From: Symbiodinium natans | Taxonomy: Eukaryota > Sar > Dinophyceae > Suessiales > Symbiodiniaceae | Direction of reading: 5' to 3' | DNA: 64,000 nt | NCBI GenBank assembly: GCA_905221605.1 | Contig: CAJNDS010000416.1 | Span: 64,001-128,000, forward strand | Part shown: positions 24,963-34,510 of the stretch, piece by piece | Layout of the letters: every line of letters starts with the position of its first letter | Position numbering within the stretch: the stretch's first letter is position 1 | Translations under genes and position numbers: made by a program | Notes under the pieces: generated by a model | The model's database searches: none | Told to the model about the DNA's origin: nothing | Seen by the model: the letters and a program-made list of their open reading frames with translations, nothing else

Positions 24963-26646
24963 TCGTCCTCGTCGTCGCCGAAACAGGGCAGTATAGAGGC
25001 AGCAGCAGTAGAGCCGAGAGCACTGCAAGCAATTCTTAGACGGTTGCTGTAGCACTAGCAGTTATACCGTTACAGTCTTACAAAAATCAAGAAGATGATG
25101 CGGCGTGAGGACCTCCACCTGCAGGCAGACCGAATCCTCTCCTACAAATGCCATTAACTGCGCCGAAGACCTAACATGACTGAAACGTTCACGCCACAAA
25201 CAAATTCTCAACCCTATGGACTAAACTTTAAACTCTAATACTCTAAACATCTCTAATCCCCCAAACCCTTTTTCCCGGCACGCTCACCCAAGCATGGATG
25301 CAAAAGGGCTTGAAGTCGATACGGATTAGCATGCCGTGCCTTCGTGGCTTAGGGGTTAGGGTTGATGGGGTTTGCCGTGCAAACTTGCCACAACCCAAAC
25401 TATCAACACAGTCCAACAATATCTGCCTGTCTAAACACCCCAAACGCCGACGCTGGAAACTGTCATGATCCTGACTCAGGGTGGCTCCAGTGAGCACAAG
25501 GCCATGCTCCAAACAAGGAGTCGAGAATCGTGCCTCACAGTCCAGGCGATCGATGCGGTAGGTTCGGGGTTGAAGTTTAAGGATTAGGGTGATTAGGGCC
25601 GTTTGGGGTTAGGAATGCGCTTGGGCTGCCTCCGGTCGGAAGGGTTAGGATGACAATGATTGCAGGGTATCGGCTTGGTCCTAAAATCGGAGGCCTCACC
25701 CTGAACCCTATAGCATATTATAGTATACTCTAGTATCCCCAGGCCCTTCTAGCTATCCGGGAGCACGGTGCATCTTTGGCCCCCCCCCCCCCCTCGCCTT
25801 CCAGTGTTTGAGGCTTGTAAGGCTAAGAAAAAGAATACGTTCTTAACGCCCTAAACCCTGCTTCCAGTAACCGAAGTGCCTGCCTGTGGGTGGATATTCT
25901 GGCTTGCCGCGCTTCGGACATGGAGCCATGGGCAGCTGGGGTGGCCCAGGAATGGAAATAAGGGACACAAAGCATGCCACACAGACTGAGCCAAAGCAAC
26001 TAGGGAGTGGCATGTCCGTAAGTCTCTCATTTCTCAAAATGTGACAAGGAACTTCTAAACCCAACACCTTAAGCGAAGCCCGACAGTAGAACCCTAAAAC
26101 CACCCAAACCGCGTTTACAGCGCCAACGCACGCCGTGTTGCACCTTCACTGCGCAACACTATACAGCGGCGCACCACGCGGAATTACACTGCCACCACAC
26201 CGGGCATATGGCGCACCACGCACACAGCACGCATACAACACACTTCATAACTTCAAAGCAATCACCGCACCACATCACACAACACATAACAACACCGCAC
26301 GCAAACACCACACACACTTCCGCGGGTAAATTTCTGACATTGTCGTCCAAGCCAAGAGACTTTTATGCAGCAAAGTCACCGATGATTATTATTATCATGG
26401 GGTAAGTCACATTTTTGGGTCTGCACAACGATGATGAACACAGGATTCAGTACCATGCACAGCTTGTACGATGAACGATGTCACAAACAGTATAACTATC
26501 GCAGGTACGTCAGGGTGATCAGCCCTGATATCCGCAGTCGCTATGGCCGCTTCGTTGGACCATCGCACATAGCAACTGGATGGTCCCCCTGCTGTGAATG
26601 TTCAAGTACTTCATGGACCGCAGTCACTAGTGGTAAATTTCTAGTT

Positions 26647-26647
<1 letters not shown>
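24963..26647. other. No gene; telomere-like words, a 13-C run, and CACA-rich text
   Basis: ACCCTAAAAC, CCCTAAACCCTG and GGGGTTAGGG words are scattered at 25230-26110. A run of 13 C lies at about 25781-25793. Simple CAC-rich text covers 26130-26330. Confidence 0.6.

Positions 26648-26682
<35 letters not shown>
26648..26682 (+). repeat. AC microsatellite
   Basis: About 16 uninterrupted AC units. Confidence 0.97.
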
Positions 26683-26754
26683 CGCCGAAGCGAGGTGAAT
26701 ATACTTTACTCTAGAAATATCATCGGTCTTTTGTCTCATGTGACCCCAATCGCA

Positions 26755-27204
26755 TCAGTAAGGAGACCTACGGGCAGTGCGAAGATGTCCTCTCCTAGTG
26801 GCTAAGGACGGCGTCACTGGAGGAGGGCAAGGGGAGGGATGTAAGTGAATCCCTCGAAGCCACAAAGTCCAAATAATTGAATCAGAATGCAATTGGAAAG
26901 CCTCCTGTATTCGACGAAGCATATCAAACTGGAGTGACATCATGGAACCAAGGGCGAAAACGGACTGGTGTAACTGTTCAATCTCCAGCTGCAAAAAATG
27001 AGTGGAGGACTGGGGAATAGCCTGACGTTCTCGAAACCGATCGACATCTCGCTGTAAAAGAGCAATCTGATAATCCAACCTTTCCATGTAGGTAACGGCC
27101 CGTCGAATCCTAGCATGATGTTCCATCAACTTGGTATCAATCTCCCACAGAGCCACTCGGTCGTAGTCAGAGAAACTGTAAGGACGATCCGGAGTATCAG
27201 TCAT
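26755..27204 (-). CDS. Small coiled-coil-like ORF (149 aa), unknown
   Basis: The open frame starts MTDTPDRPYSFSDYDRVALW and has heptad-like spacing of Leu, Ile and Met over residues 20-100 (LDYQIALLQRDVDRFRERQ, LQLEIEQLHQSVFALGSMM). The charged helical character suggests a gag-like or structural protein, not an enzyme. It is the last of three small minus-strand ORFs (27857-27558, 27449-27246, this one) downstream of the 309-codon ORF, so it may belong to the same old element. No family recognised. Confidence 0.45.
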   Translation of the reverse strand: MTDTPDRPYSFSDYDRVALWEIDTKLMEHHARIRRAVTYMERLDYQIALLQRDVDRFRERQAIPQSSTHFLQLEIEQLHQSVFALGSMMSLQFDMLRRIQEAFQLHSDSIIWTLWLRGIHLHPSPCPPPVTPSLATRRGHLRTARRSPY

Positions 27205-27245
27205 AGGACAAAAACATATGGATACAAATGGCGGGAAGTTAGAGC

Positions 27246-27449
27246 CTAAATGTCACCAACCTGAATATGCCAAGTGGCGCCACGTCGCATGGAAGGCACT
27301 CCACACACCAAACACCCAGTAGCCAGAAACCACTCAACTAAACCAAAGAAGGAGGAAACCTCAATGCCCAAACTGAACAAAAAACCCGACACCCCGTACC
27401 AAGAGACAGGAACCCGCAAATCAGGTCGAGCTAGTGCAGCAAAGTCCAT
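27246..27449 (-). CDS. Small hydrophobic ORF (67 aa), unknown
   Basis: The central part (GFLFSLGIEVSSFFGLVEWF) would form one membrane segment. It lies between two small coiled-coil-like ORFs on the same strand. Too short to be sure it is expressed. Confidence 0.25.
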   Translation of the reverse strand: MDFAALARPDLRVPVSWYGVSGFLFSLGIEVSSFFGLVEWFLATGCLVCGVPSMRRGATWHIQVGDI

Positions 27450-27557
27450 ACAGTACGATCCTATCGTGAATCAAGAAAACGGGTATGGTTCAGAAACCAT
27501 TCAAGAAAGAACATACATCCTGTCGGACAATTTTTGGCTGTGGGGCAAGTCTCTCCA

Positions 27558-27857
27558 TTATGTAACCAACGATGTAAGGTGCCTGGTCCACCAGGGTCTC
27601 CTAGGAGGTGACACAATGTTCTCCAAAGAGGTAATACGGGTGCGCATCTCATGGAGGACTTGATCCGTAAGTTCGATGTACCGCGCCAACATCTCTCGGA
27701 AGTCTTGGCCATTCAAATCAATGGATTCCGAATCATTGGAAGATCCCGATGGGGTACTAGCGGTTGTCAAAATCCGAAGGAATTCAGCAGCCAATGCATC
27801 TCTGGAAGCCGGAGAACGCTCCATACTATCAACTCGATCTACGGACAACAGGGTCAA
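27558..27857 (-). CDS. Small helical ORF (99 aa), unknown
   Basis: Reads MTLLSVDRVDSMERSPASRD and later FREMLARYIELTDQVLHEMR, an amphipathic helix followed by a basic, Trp-containing tail. It may be a gag-like piece of the old minus-strand element. No family recognised. Confidence 0.4.
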   Translation of the reverse strand: MTLLSVDRVDSMERSPASRDALAAEFLRILTTASTPSGSSNDSESIDLNGQDFREMLARYIELTDQVLHEMRTRITSLENIVSPPRRPWWTRHLTSLVT

Positions 27858-28536
27858 GTTCTAAACCAACAATCTACAGGGCAAATGAGACTTACGCCGA
27901 ATATCACATCATTGCATTGCATTGCATTGTTGAGCCAAGGGGCAAACCATCGATCGGCATCAGACAGGTCTCCGACATCATATATAAATGCCCGAAATCC
28001 AGCCCCCGTAGAAAACGGTAGCCATACCCTCTCTTATATACCGCAGAAGCCGAAGTATCTTAAATCCGAAGAGTGAAGAAATCTTTCTCTGGAACCCAAC
28101 AGATCCAACGCGCATCCCTTGAAAAACGACTCGTAGAAATCAAAAGAGCCCACCCGTGTTCACTCCAAACAAACTGATGCACCGCAAACCAGAAGGAAGA
28201 AAAGGAGTCCTATCCAACACACAAGCAACCCGTAAAGAACAAGCGAGGAACTCTGATCTCGGGAGGAAAGAAACCCGAAACACATGAAGAAGGGTCTCTG
28301 TTTTGCAATCGGGCGAAGGTTTGGCTACTCGTCCTGGTTCGGGAGTTTGGCGAAATCTACAGTAGAAGGTGGGGTTGAATCACCGGGAGACATCGCCAGT
28401 ACTGTCTGGTTACCAAATGCCCTCCAAGACACCCTCCTTTGATTCAGAAAAATCACACCGGTACTAGAGGCTGTTCCTGTGGTCGGATTTGTCGAGTACA
28501 GCAATTAAACACAAGTAGTAGGTGAAAAGAATATTC
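27858..28536. other. No gene seen
   Basis: Non-coding spacer between ORFs of the old minus-strand element. It contains four CATTG pentamers near 27910-27935. Confidence 0.4.
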
Positions 28537-28767
28537 CTACAGGTAGACGGCAAGCCCGTAAGCTGCCGCGCAGGAACATTTGATGCACCAGCGCCCATCA
28601 CGAGCGCGCACCACGTCATGCATCAATGTGGCAGATATATCTGCCTCTACGCCACCCTGTGCAATCCTAGTATGCTCTAATTGTCGACCCGCGGCACGTC
28701 CTAAGATGGAAAAGGGCCGGGTGGGGTGATTCCATCCGCCATACTTTGCTGCCTGGTTTAGCGCCAC
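28537..28767 (-). pseudogene. Frameshifted continuation of the host ORF
   Basis: A 76-codon frame overlaps the stop of the 309-codon ORF and reads KYGGWNHPTRPFSILGRAAG. It probably continues the same protein after a frameshift near 28760. It ends with RWCIKCSC, a possible metal-binding pair. Confidence 0.35.
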
Positions 28768-29745
28768 ACCTGATATGGGTGGGCACGGGTGTAGAAACTA
28801 ATCGGCGGCTGCCACAGGGGATCAGCTAGCAAATACCGCGTGGGCCGGAATTGACCCGTGGCTAACAGATGAACCGAAGCCTCAAAGGTCGTATTGTGTG
28901 CAATCCAAAAGAAATGACTGAATGCATCGGGCCGGCGCACTGTCGTTGGTTGGTCCAGCCACACTATAATCGCCCAACGTGAGCTAGCACTGGGGTTAAG
29001 ATCCTTGACCTCAACCGACTGAACCCGGTGAACAGTGTCACTACTGTCCAAAATTTGGGCAATAGCTTTCCAGTGCACCAACAACGTGGGATTTTCAGGC
29101 GGGGCCTGCTCAACCAAGGACCAAAGATACTCCATGATCATGGGAACCACATGTACGTTGGCATCCTGTGGAACCCATTTTCGAACAAAAACCTCATCAA
29201 TGGTCCGCCTACGTCCAGAACTATGCAAGATTCGAGAACGAAGAAGGCCCACCACCGGTCCCAAACGATGCCACTTAGTGTAGGTGGCGAAATCCACCAT
29301 CTTACCCTGCTCCCAGATCTGGATATCGCAGAGTTCAGGTAAAGTGTTAAAAACCGGTTGGGCTGCGAACACGTATTCCACAAATCCATGCATAACAGAA
29401 ACGTTACGGCGCTCTTCGTAAAGATCATCCTCCAATTGCAACTCCGGAATACGAACCCAAAACTCAGCTGCTGGTTTCCAACCCTCGCGGGGCAGGAATG
29501 CGTGGAGTCTGGGCGGAAACCATTGCACCCTAGGGTCCGGGATCGATCCTGGAACCGAAGACGAAACCATCTGCAACGGAGGCTGGGTCTGATGTGGAAT
29601 TGGACTGGGAACCAGGCTAGACGAAGATCCAGTAATTGCCGCTGGTTGTGCATGGGTCATGTAAGAACCCCCAGGGCCCATAAGCACGTTGCTTGCCTGT
29701 AGCCCCGAAAAGGCTGGAACAAGTTGCCAAAAGAATAACGAGAAA
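28758..29745 (-). CDS. Host-element ORF, 3' part (309+ codons), cut by an insertion
   Basis: The ORF is open from 29745 down to 28758. Its first recognised text is FSLFFWQLVPAFSGLQASN and then GPGGSYMTHAQPAAITG. A middle section has FWVRIPELQLEDDLYEERR and a Trp-rich section resembling dinoflagellate retroelement ORFs of unknown function. It has no motif I can name. Its natural upstream half lies at 41186-41330: the tyrosine-recombinase element 29746-41185 sits between them, and the frame joins exactly when the element is removed (CAG, AA+T, TTC). With the reverse transcriptase fragments at 41795-42420 this looks like part of a larger minus-strand retroelement. Confidence 0.6.
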
Positions 29746-29969
29746 GTTCAGACAACGCCCACTGCAAGACCTAACCCTAGTTGGGGGAGACCGGGTAGAA
29801 CGAGCCCTCTAGATCCCACAGACCCTACGGGAGGGGGACTAGGGGCAACAACGTCCTACCCTGCATGCAATGGCCTTTTTTTCACGGGTGCTGCTCTGGG
29901 CGAGTTTGGCAATCAGGCCGGGCAGCCTCCGAGGCGAGAGGCTCCGGTCCTGATGGATGGCATACCCCC
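29746..29969 (-). repeat. Split direct repeat A, outer copy (224 bp)
   Basis: Same sequence as 30302-30525 apart from about two base differences (for example G versus C near 29843/30399). Both start at GTTCAGACAACGCCCACTGC and end at GGCATACCCCC. It forms the outer end of the element at its low-coordinate side. Confidence 0.95.
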
Positions 29970-30159
29970 CTTTTGAGAGTTTATGGCAATAAAGGCGAGG
30001 GCTACTCCTCTTTGGGAGGCATTAGTGCGGCAATGTACTGGGCTACTCCACTTTGGGAGGCAGTATACTGGGCTACTCCACTTGAGAGGCAGAGAGCTGT
30101 CGGCTATGTGGAGAGTATTTGGAGTTTAGCGTTGAGTGAGCAGGGCAAGGGAGGGCGGG
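29970..30159 (-). repeat. Spacer between inner B and outer A, with short internal repeats
   Basis: Contains three copies of GGGCTACTCC(A/T)CTTT or close variants (about 30000, 30040, 30071). It may be the regulatory part of the terminal repeat. No coding potential. Confidence 0.6.
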
Positions 30160-30301
30160 CGAAAAGATGCTCACACGCTATGCATGGCCCCAACGCGGGT
30201 TAGGTCAGGGCCAGCTGAGCCAGGAGCCAGCTGGGCATGGGCAAACATGGGCGGTCATGATTCGTGCGTGTCAAAACACCTGGGAAACAAAACCCCAGTG
30301 C
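30160..30301 (-). repeat. Split direct repeat B, inner copy (142 bp)
   Basis: Identical to 41044-41185 as far as I can read. It starts CGAAAAGATGCTCACACGC and ends ACAAAACCCCAGTGC, and directly abuts repeat A at 30302. Confidence 0.95.
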
Positions 30302-30525
30302 GTTCAGACAACGCCCACTGCAAGACCTAACCCTAGTTGGGGGAGACCGGGTAGAACGAGCCCTCTAGATCCCACAGACCCTACGGGAGGGGGACTAGCG
30401 GCAACAACGTCCTACCCTGCATGCGATGGCCTTTTTTTCACGGGTGCTGCTCTGGGCGAGTTTGGCAATCAGGCCGGGCAGCCTCCGAGGCGAGAGGCTC
30501 CGGTCCTGATGGATGGCATACCCCC
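30302..30525 (-). repeat. Split direct repeat A, inner copy (224 bp)
   Basis: Partner of 29746-29969. It lies just 3' of the RT-RNase H ORF on the coding strand. Confidence 0.95.
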
Positions 30526-30641
30526 ACTTTAGCGGCCCGGGGCAGACCAGTGAAGTTAAGGCCTGGCACCCCCACCGCGCGTGGTCTGACTAGGCTTGTG
30601 CAGGGGACGCTATGTCCAGGAGGCCTTGGCTCCATGGTACA

Positions 30642-32288
30642 TCAGCGGAGGCTAGGCCTAACCTCGTGGGCCGACTTGTGCAAGTGCGAAAGGTGCACGT
30701 GGAATCTGCGGGCGTGGCTAGAGCGAGAGAACTTCGCTAGGCGGTTTCGGCTCAGGTCGTCGGCGTCAGTGTTCTTGACTCCGGGAATATGGCCGATTTC
30801 CAATTCTAGGCCGCGTGCGTGGGCCCAGGAGGCCACCTTTTCCAGAAAGAAGCTAAGCGGAAAGGCCGTTGTGAAGAGTTTGTTGATGGAGGCTTGAGTA
30901 GGGCTGTTGTCGCTGCGCGAGGCGACGCAGAACCTGAGGCATGAACAGCCAGTGGCCTCGTAGGCCATTTGCAGCAGAACCCACTGTGCCACGGTTTCGA
31001 AGCAGGCGATGTACTGCTGGGCATCCTTCGTGAGGAAGGGCCAGGCTGTGCGGAGTTCCTTGATGTCCCATTGCTGTGCAAACCACCAGGTGTTCGAGGA
31101 TGTGGCCAGCCATCCTCCAATTCCGACGGTGGTACCGTCTGCCATGGCGTCTGCGGCTGATAGGCAGGGCAGAAGAGGCTGGCGGGCCAGGGGCATGACA
31201 AATTCGTAGGCGAAGCACTGGGCGAGCCAGTGTATGGCGGCTTTGCTTTCGTTGCGCAGCGTAATCTCCGAGGCTGAGGGGTCGGCAATGCGGACCCAGA
31301 TCGTTTTGTCGGCGGCCGGAATAGGCCAAATGTCCGTCTTGGCCCGGACGGGCTTTCCCCTGACCTCGATAACTTTGGCATGCAATGGGAGCTGAAGGTA
31401 CGAGGCGTCCTTGGTAATTTTGCAAGAGGCGTCGAGGCACCAGAGGAACTGTGACCAGCTTCTCGGAGGCACGGGGTAGCACGTGCCCGGCGGGCTATGC
31501 AGATCTGAGTAGATCGGGGCTGTGAAGCAGCGGAGGTGTGGGCTGATGCTGGTGGCCCACATCAGCAGGCCGAGGCATGCCTCCAGCTCTTTGCGGGGGA
31601 CCCGCTTGTGCTGCAACAATTGGAGCAGCTGTGCGCGGAGTTTGTCCAACTTGGGCTGGGCTAGGCAGACGGTTTCGGTGCGGAAACAGAACTGCCAGCC
31701 GCACCAGATGATATTGGGTCCGAAGGAGGCCTTCTTCCAGCTGATGGGCGCCCCTATCAGGGAGAGGTAGGCCACGACGAAGGCCAGTTGCTGGGGTGCT
31801 CGGCAATGCAAAAGAGAGAGCAGGAGGTCGTCCACGTAGAGCCAAGCTTTGTGCGGCTCAGGGGGCATTAGGCGGTGGAGGAGCCGTAGTAGCAGGGCTC
31901 CGACCCGCTGCCACCAGTAGGCGGAGAACCGGGCGCCGAAGTGGCAGACCATATAGGCATATAGGCGGCCTGCATTTCGGAAAAGCAGTAGGCCTTGGTC
32001 TGAGCGGCGGACCTTGACCCGCTTGTGGGCAGCTTTGAAGTCAAGGGCGGCTCCTTGCGAGGCATTGGGCGGATCGTGAGGCTTGAAGGTGGCGCGCACA
32101 TCGGCGGCTGTAGGTAGGCAGACCCTTTCGGGCAGTGTGCATCGTGGGTTCACGTTGCACACTGAGCTATCAAGGACCATCCTGGGGTCTTTGCCATCGG
32201 CCTGTACCACGTTGAGCTTCCCTATGGCGATGCCTTTAGGCCATTTGGCGCGGGCTTCCTGTTCGCCCCAGGAATTTCGATGACCCAC
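30642..32288 (-). CDS. Reverse transcriptase-RNase H of the YR retrotransposon
   Basis: Copies element RNA into DNA. The 548-codon frame has RT motif A at LDFKAAHKRV (D83) and the active site YVDDLL at 151-156. RNase H residues are visible: D380/D384 in SAADAMADG, E431, D460 in SRSDNSPTQ, and HIPGVKNTDADDLSR near 500-514, the last acidic site typical of DIRS-type RNase H. The catalytic set is intact. The RT N-terminus lies in another frame (32896-32222, ending at LIEEEMAQGWVIEIPG), so one frameshift near 32270 separates the fingers from the palm. The first 10 or so residues of this frame are therefore not native. Confidence 0.92.
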   Translation of the reverse strand: MGHRNSWGEQEARAKWPKGIAIGKLNVVQADGKDPRMVLDSSVCNVNPRCTLPERVCLPTAADVRATFKPHDPPNASQGAALDFKAAHKRVKVRRSDQGLLLFRNAGRLYAYMVCHFGARFSAYWWQRVGALLLRLLHRLMPPEPHKAWLYVDDLLLSLLHCRAPQQLAFVVAYLSLIGAPISWKKASFGPNIIWCGWQFCFRTETVCLAQPKLDKLRAQLLQLLQHKRVPRKELEACLGLLMWATSISPHLRCFTAPIYSDLHSPPGTCYPVPPRSWSQFLWCLDASCKITKDASYLQLPLHAKVIEVRGKPVRAKTDIWPIPAADKTIWVRIADPSASEITLRNESKAAIHWLAQCFAYEFVMPLARQPLLPCLSAADAMADGTTVGIGGWLATSSNTWWFAQQWDIKELRTAWPFLTKDAQQYIACFETVAQWVLLQMAYEATGCSCLRFCVASRSDNSPTQASINKLFTTAFPLSFFLEKVASWAHARGLELEIGHIPGVKNTDADDLSRNRLAKFSRSSHARRFHVHLSHLHKSAHEVRPSLR

Positions 32289-32896
32289 CCCTGGGCCATT
32301 TCTTCTTCAATTAGGCGCTGGAGGAGGTCAGGCTGGGCCTCGGCGTTCTTCCAATTGGTGTCAAACTCTTTGAGGCAGGTGTCTAACGGGTGTTGGGCCT
32401 GTTGGGCGTCAACGGCAGGCCATTGGTTACTGCTGACAATGGGCTCGAAGACGCCCGTGGGCACTCCTTGGGCCAGGACGGAGGGCAAGTGCATGTCTAT
32501 GTCCTGGGTAATGCGCAAGTGTGATAGAAGGCCGAGGCGAAAGGGCTGGCCCTCTTCTATGGCAGAGGCGGATTGCGGCGGTAGGTTCAGGCTGGCTGCC
32601 GCCATTTGCAGTAGCGAGCCCTGTTCCTCTTCGGAGAGGGGATGTTCGGGCTTGCTCTGGGCGATATGCGCGGCAATGCGCTTGTATCGGTCATCTTGCA
32701 TGCACCAGGCCTGCATTTGTTCAATGAGGGGGGCTAGGCAGGCTTGGGGCGTGGCTGTCATCGAGGAGTCGGCGGTGCTCTGAAGGCCCGCGCCGTCGCA
32801 GGCCGGTGCCCTTGGTCCGGGGCCAGCCATGTGCTGCGGCATGGCCGGCTCGAGAGGCAAGGGGATCGCGGTTGTTGGGGCAGAAGTTGGCCACAT
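32222..32896 (-). CDS. RT N-terminal region and linker (frameshifted from RT)
   Basis: The 224-codon frame ends with DLLQRLIEEEMAQGWVIEIP, the lead-in to a DIRS-type RT, before a frame change to 32288-30642. The earlier part (residues 1-150) is a Pro/Gln/Ala-rich linker between the methyltransferase-like domain and the RT. It overlaps the end of the methyltransferase frame by 139 bp. Confidence 0.75.
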   Translation of the reverse strand: MWPTSAPTTAIPLPLEPAMPQHMAGPGPRAPACDGAGLQSTADSSMTATPQACLAPLIEQMQAWCMQDDRYKRIAAHIAQSKPEHPLSEEEQGSLLQMAAASLNLPPQSASAIEEGQPFRLGLLSHLRITQDIDMHLPSVLAQGVPTGVFEPIVSSNQWPAVDAQQAQHPLDTCLKEFDTNWKNAEAQPDLLQRLIEEEMAQGWVIEIPGANRKPAPNGLKASP

Positions 32897-33655
32897 ATGC
32901 TGGAAGGCCTGAAGGAGGCTGCGGGCGAGCGCGGCGGGGTTTTTTCAGCTGTGCTGGAGCTGATGTACCTGCCCGAAGTGTCACGCTTGTTGCGCAGGGA
33001 TGGGTGCTTGAAAGCGTGGGCACAGTTGTGCTGCACTCCTCTAATATGAGGGCTGTTGGAGGCGAAAGCCCAAGATTTGGAGGCCACGTGGGCAGCTGAG
33101 GCACGCAAGAGTTGTTGGCATGAGGGCTCCAGCCAGGCCATACTGGAGGGGGGGTTTTCAAGGACCCAAGTTCCCCCCGAGGATGCAACCGCTCGGCAGA
33201 GTTGGTGGCACCGTTCGTGTATGCGGCGGCTTTCTTCGGCTTGGCGTGCGAGCACTGGGCTATTGGAAGGCAGGCCATTGAGGTGCTCGGGTGTGCGGCA
33301 CGGAGGGGGGCCCCCCGGTGCGAGCTTGAGCACTGAGTAGTCTCGGCAAGGTGGGGCCGCCACTAGGAGGCAGGCGAGTGAAGAAGGCATCAGAGAGTAT
33401 GTCGTGTGCTTCGTCAATGGCAATGTCTATGGGAGCCCAGTGTGGGATGCCCATTTGTGAGGCGGCTGCGGAGATCGGTGCGTGCTTGCCTGCAAAGAGG
33501 TCTACGAGCACCCTGGCGGGGGCATCTAATTCCGGCGGCTTTTCAGCGCACGGCTCGCGTGCTGCATGGGCCGCATCCCGTCTCCAAACGAGATTGCGGA
33601 AGGTTGGGGAATTATTCATTGCCCCGTGTGGGGCCGGGCTGGGCGCCACGTCCAA
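32758..33655 (-). pseudogene. Methyltransferase-like domain (SAM fold, C5-cytosine type motifs), frameshifted
   Basis: Two minus-strand frames. The first (33655-33260) has ARVLVDLFAGKHAPISAAA at residues 47-65, a motif I SAM-binding loop, followed by an acidic strand. The second (33423-32758) has AAPPCRDYSVLKL at 22-34 (motif IV, Pro-Cys nucleophile position), GTWVLENPPSSMAW at 84-97 (motif VI, Glu-Asn), WAFASNSPHI, CAHAFKHPS and SGRYISSSTAE, the C-terminal block seen in such domains of dinoflagellate retroelement proteins (from memory). The frames join near 33400 by one frameshift. DIRS-group elements are known to carry methyltransferase domains, mostly called adenine type. The PPC and ENP motifs here look more like the cytosine-5 type. 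Activity and base specificity are not shown. Confidence 0.78.
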
Positions 33656-33748
33656 GGGCTGATCTCTGCGCGGTGCATCCGCATGGGAAAAGGCTGTGAG
33701 GGGCCGTGTTCTCCCTGGCGGGCTAGACGGGGCCCCGGCGTGATGGGC

Positions 33749-34483
33749 TTAGGGCAGGCTTGCAGGCTGGGTGCTTTTGTGCGCATCCGCGCACAGTCTC
33801 TGGATGGGCTTGGCGGATTTGGCCTCCATGTGCTCCTGGTATTGCTTGGCGGAAAGGCGGAATTGCCAGGGAATCCATCGCAGCTTTTCCCCTGGTTTGA
33901 GGCTGTGGTGCACTAGGCTGAGTAGGCGGATACTGGGCATGGAGTCTTGGTCGAGCAGTTCGCAATTGGCCTTGAATTTGTCGATCATATCCTGGACTGC
34001 TTCTTGTGTGAGGCGAGGGGGCAGGTGTTCCATCCACTGGGATGGTTGAGAGGGCAGTGCAGAGGCGGAGGCTTGGGCTCCCCCGGGCGAGTCCGTGCCG
34101 GCATCAGGGGTGTGGGTCTTCTTGTGGCACTGGTCCAAGGCTTTGCGTAGGCGGGCGATTTCGACCGAGGACTCGAGGTCCCCGGTCGTTAGGCCTTGGG
34201 CTGTCGACTCGGGCAAGGCATTGATGAAAATCGATAGGCGGTCGACGCTGGGGAATGCCCAGGCAAAATCGGATATGCTCTGATAGCCCTGTTCTGACAA
34301 GGCTGTGCACAAGAGGTCATGAAGGCCGTTGGGCAATCCATGGCTGGGCGCGATGAAGGCGGAGAGGGGAGTGAGGAGCACGTTCAAGTTGAAGATGGCT
34401 GCGGCAGGCACCTCACCGGGCAGGGCGGGGTCAGAGGTGGCGGCGCTAACTTGCAGGCAACTCAAGCAGCAGAAAAAAGGCAA
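33749..34483 (-). CDS. Gag-like ORF (244 aa) between recombinase and methyltransferase
   Basis: Residues 1-75 hold hydrophobic helices (FIAPSHGLPNGLHDLLCTAL), then a conserved-looking SDFAWAFPSV, a linker with charged helix EIARLRKALDQCHKK, and LTQEAVQDMIDKFKANCELL. I cannot name a family. The helical content, linker and position suggest a nucleocapsid or accessory gag protein. It overlaps no other real frame. Confidence 0.6.
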   Translation of the reverse strand: MPFFCCLSCLQVSAATSDPALPGEVPAAAIFNLNVLLTPLSAFIAPSHGLPNGLHDLLCTALSEQGYQSISDFAWAFPSVDRLSIFINALPESTAQGLTTGDLESSVEIARLRKALDQCHKKTHTPDAGTDSPGGAQASASALPSQPSQWMEHLPPRLTQEAVQDMIDKFKANCELLDQDSMPSIRLLSLVHHSLKPGEKLRWIPWQFRLSAKQYQEHMEAKSAKPIQRLCADAHKSTQPASLP

Positions 34484-34510
34484 TCGTCTTTTCTTGCATG
34501 TGGGCCATGT

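Noticed and set aside
24495-25055. ORFs with Asp-Pro-Arg-Pro-Ser-Thr-Leu repeats and poly-Leu
   Set aside because: Direct consequence of the heptamer and trinucleotide repeats.
30853-31482. Minus-strand ORFs of 191 and 209 codons in other frames of the RT ORF
   Set aside because: Shadows of the RNase H region. The 548-codon frame holds the catalytic residues.
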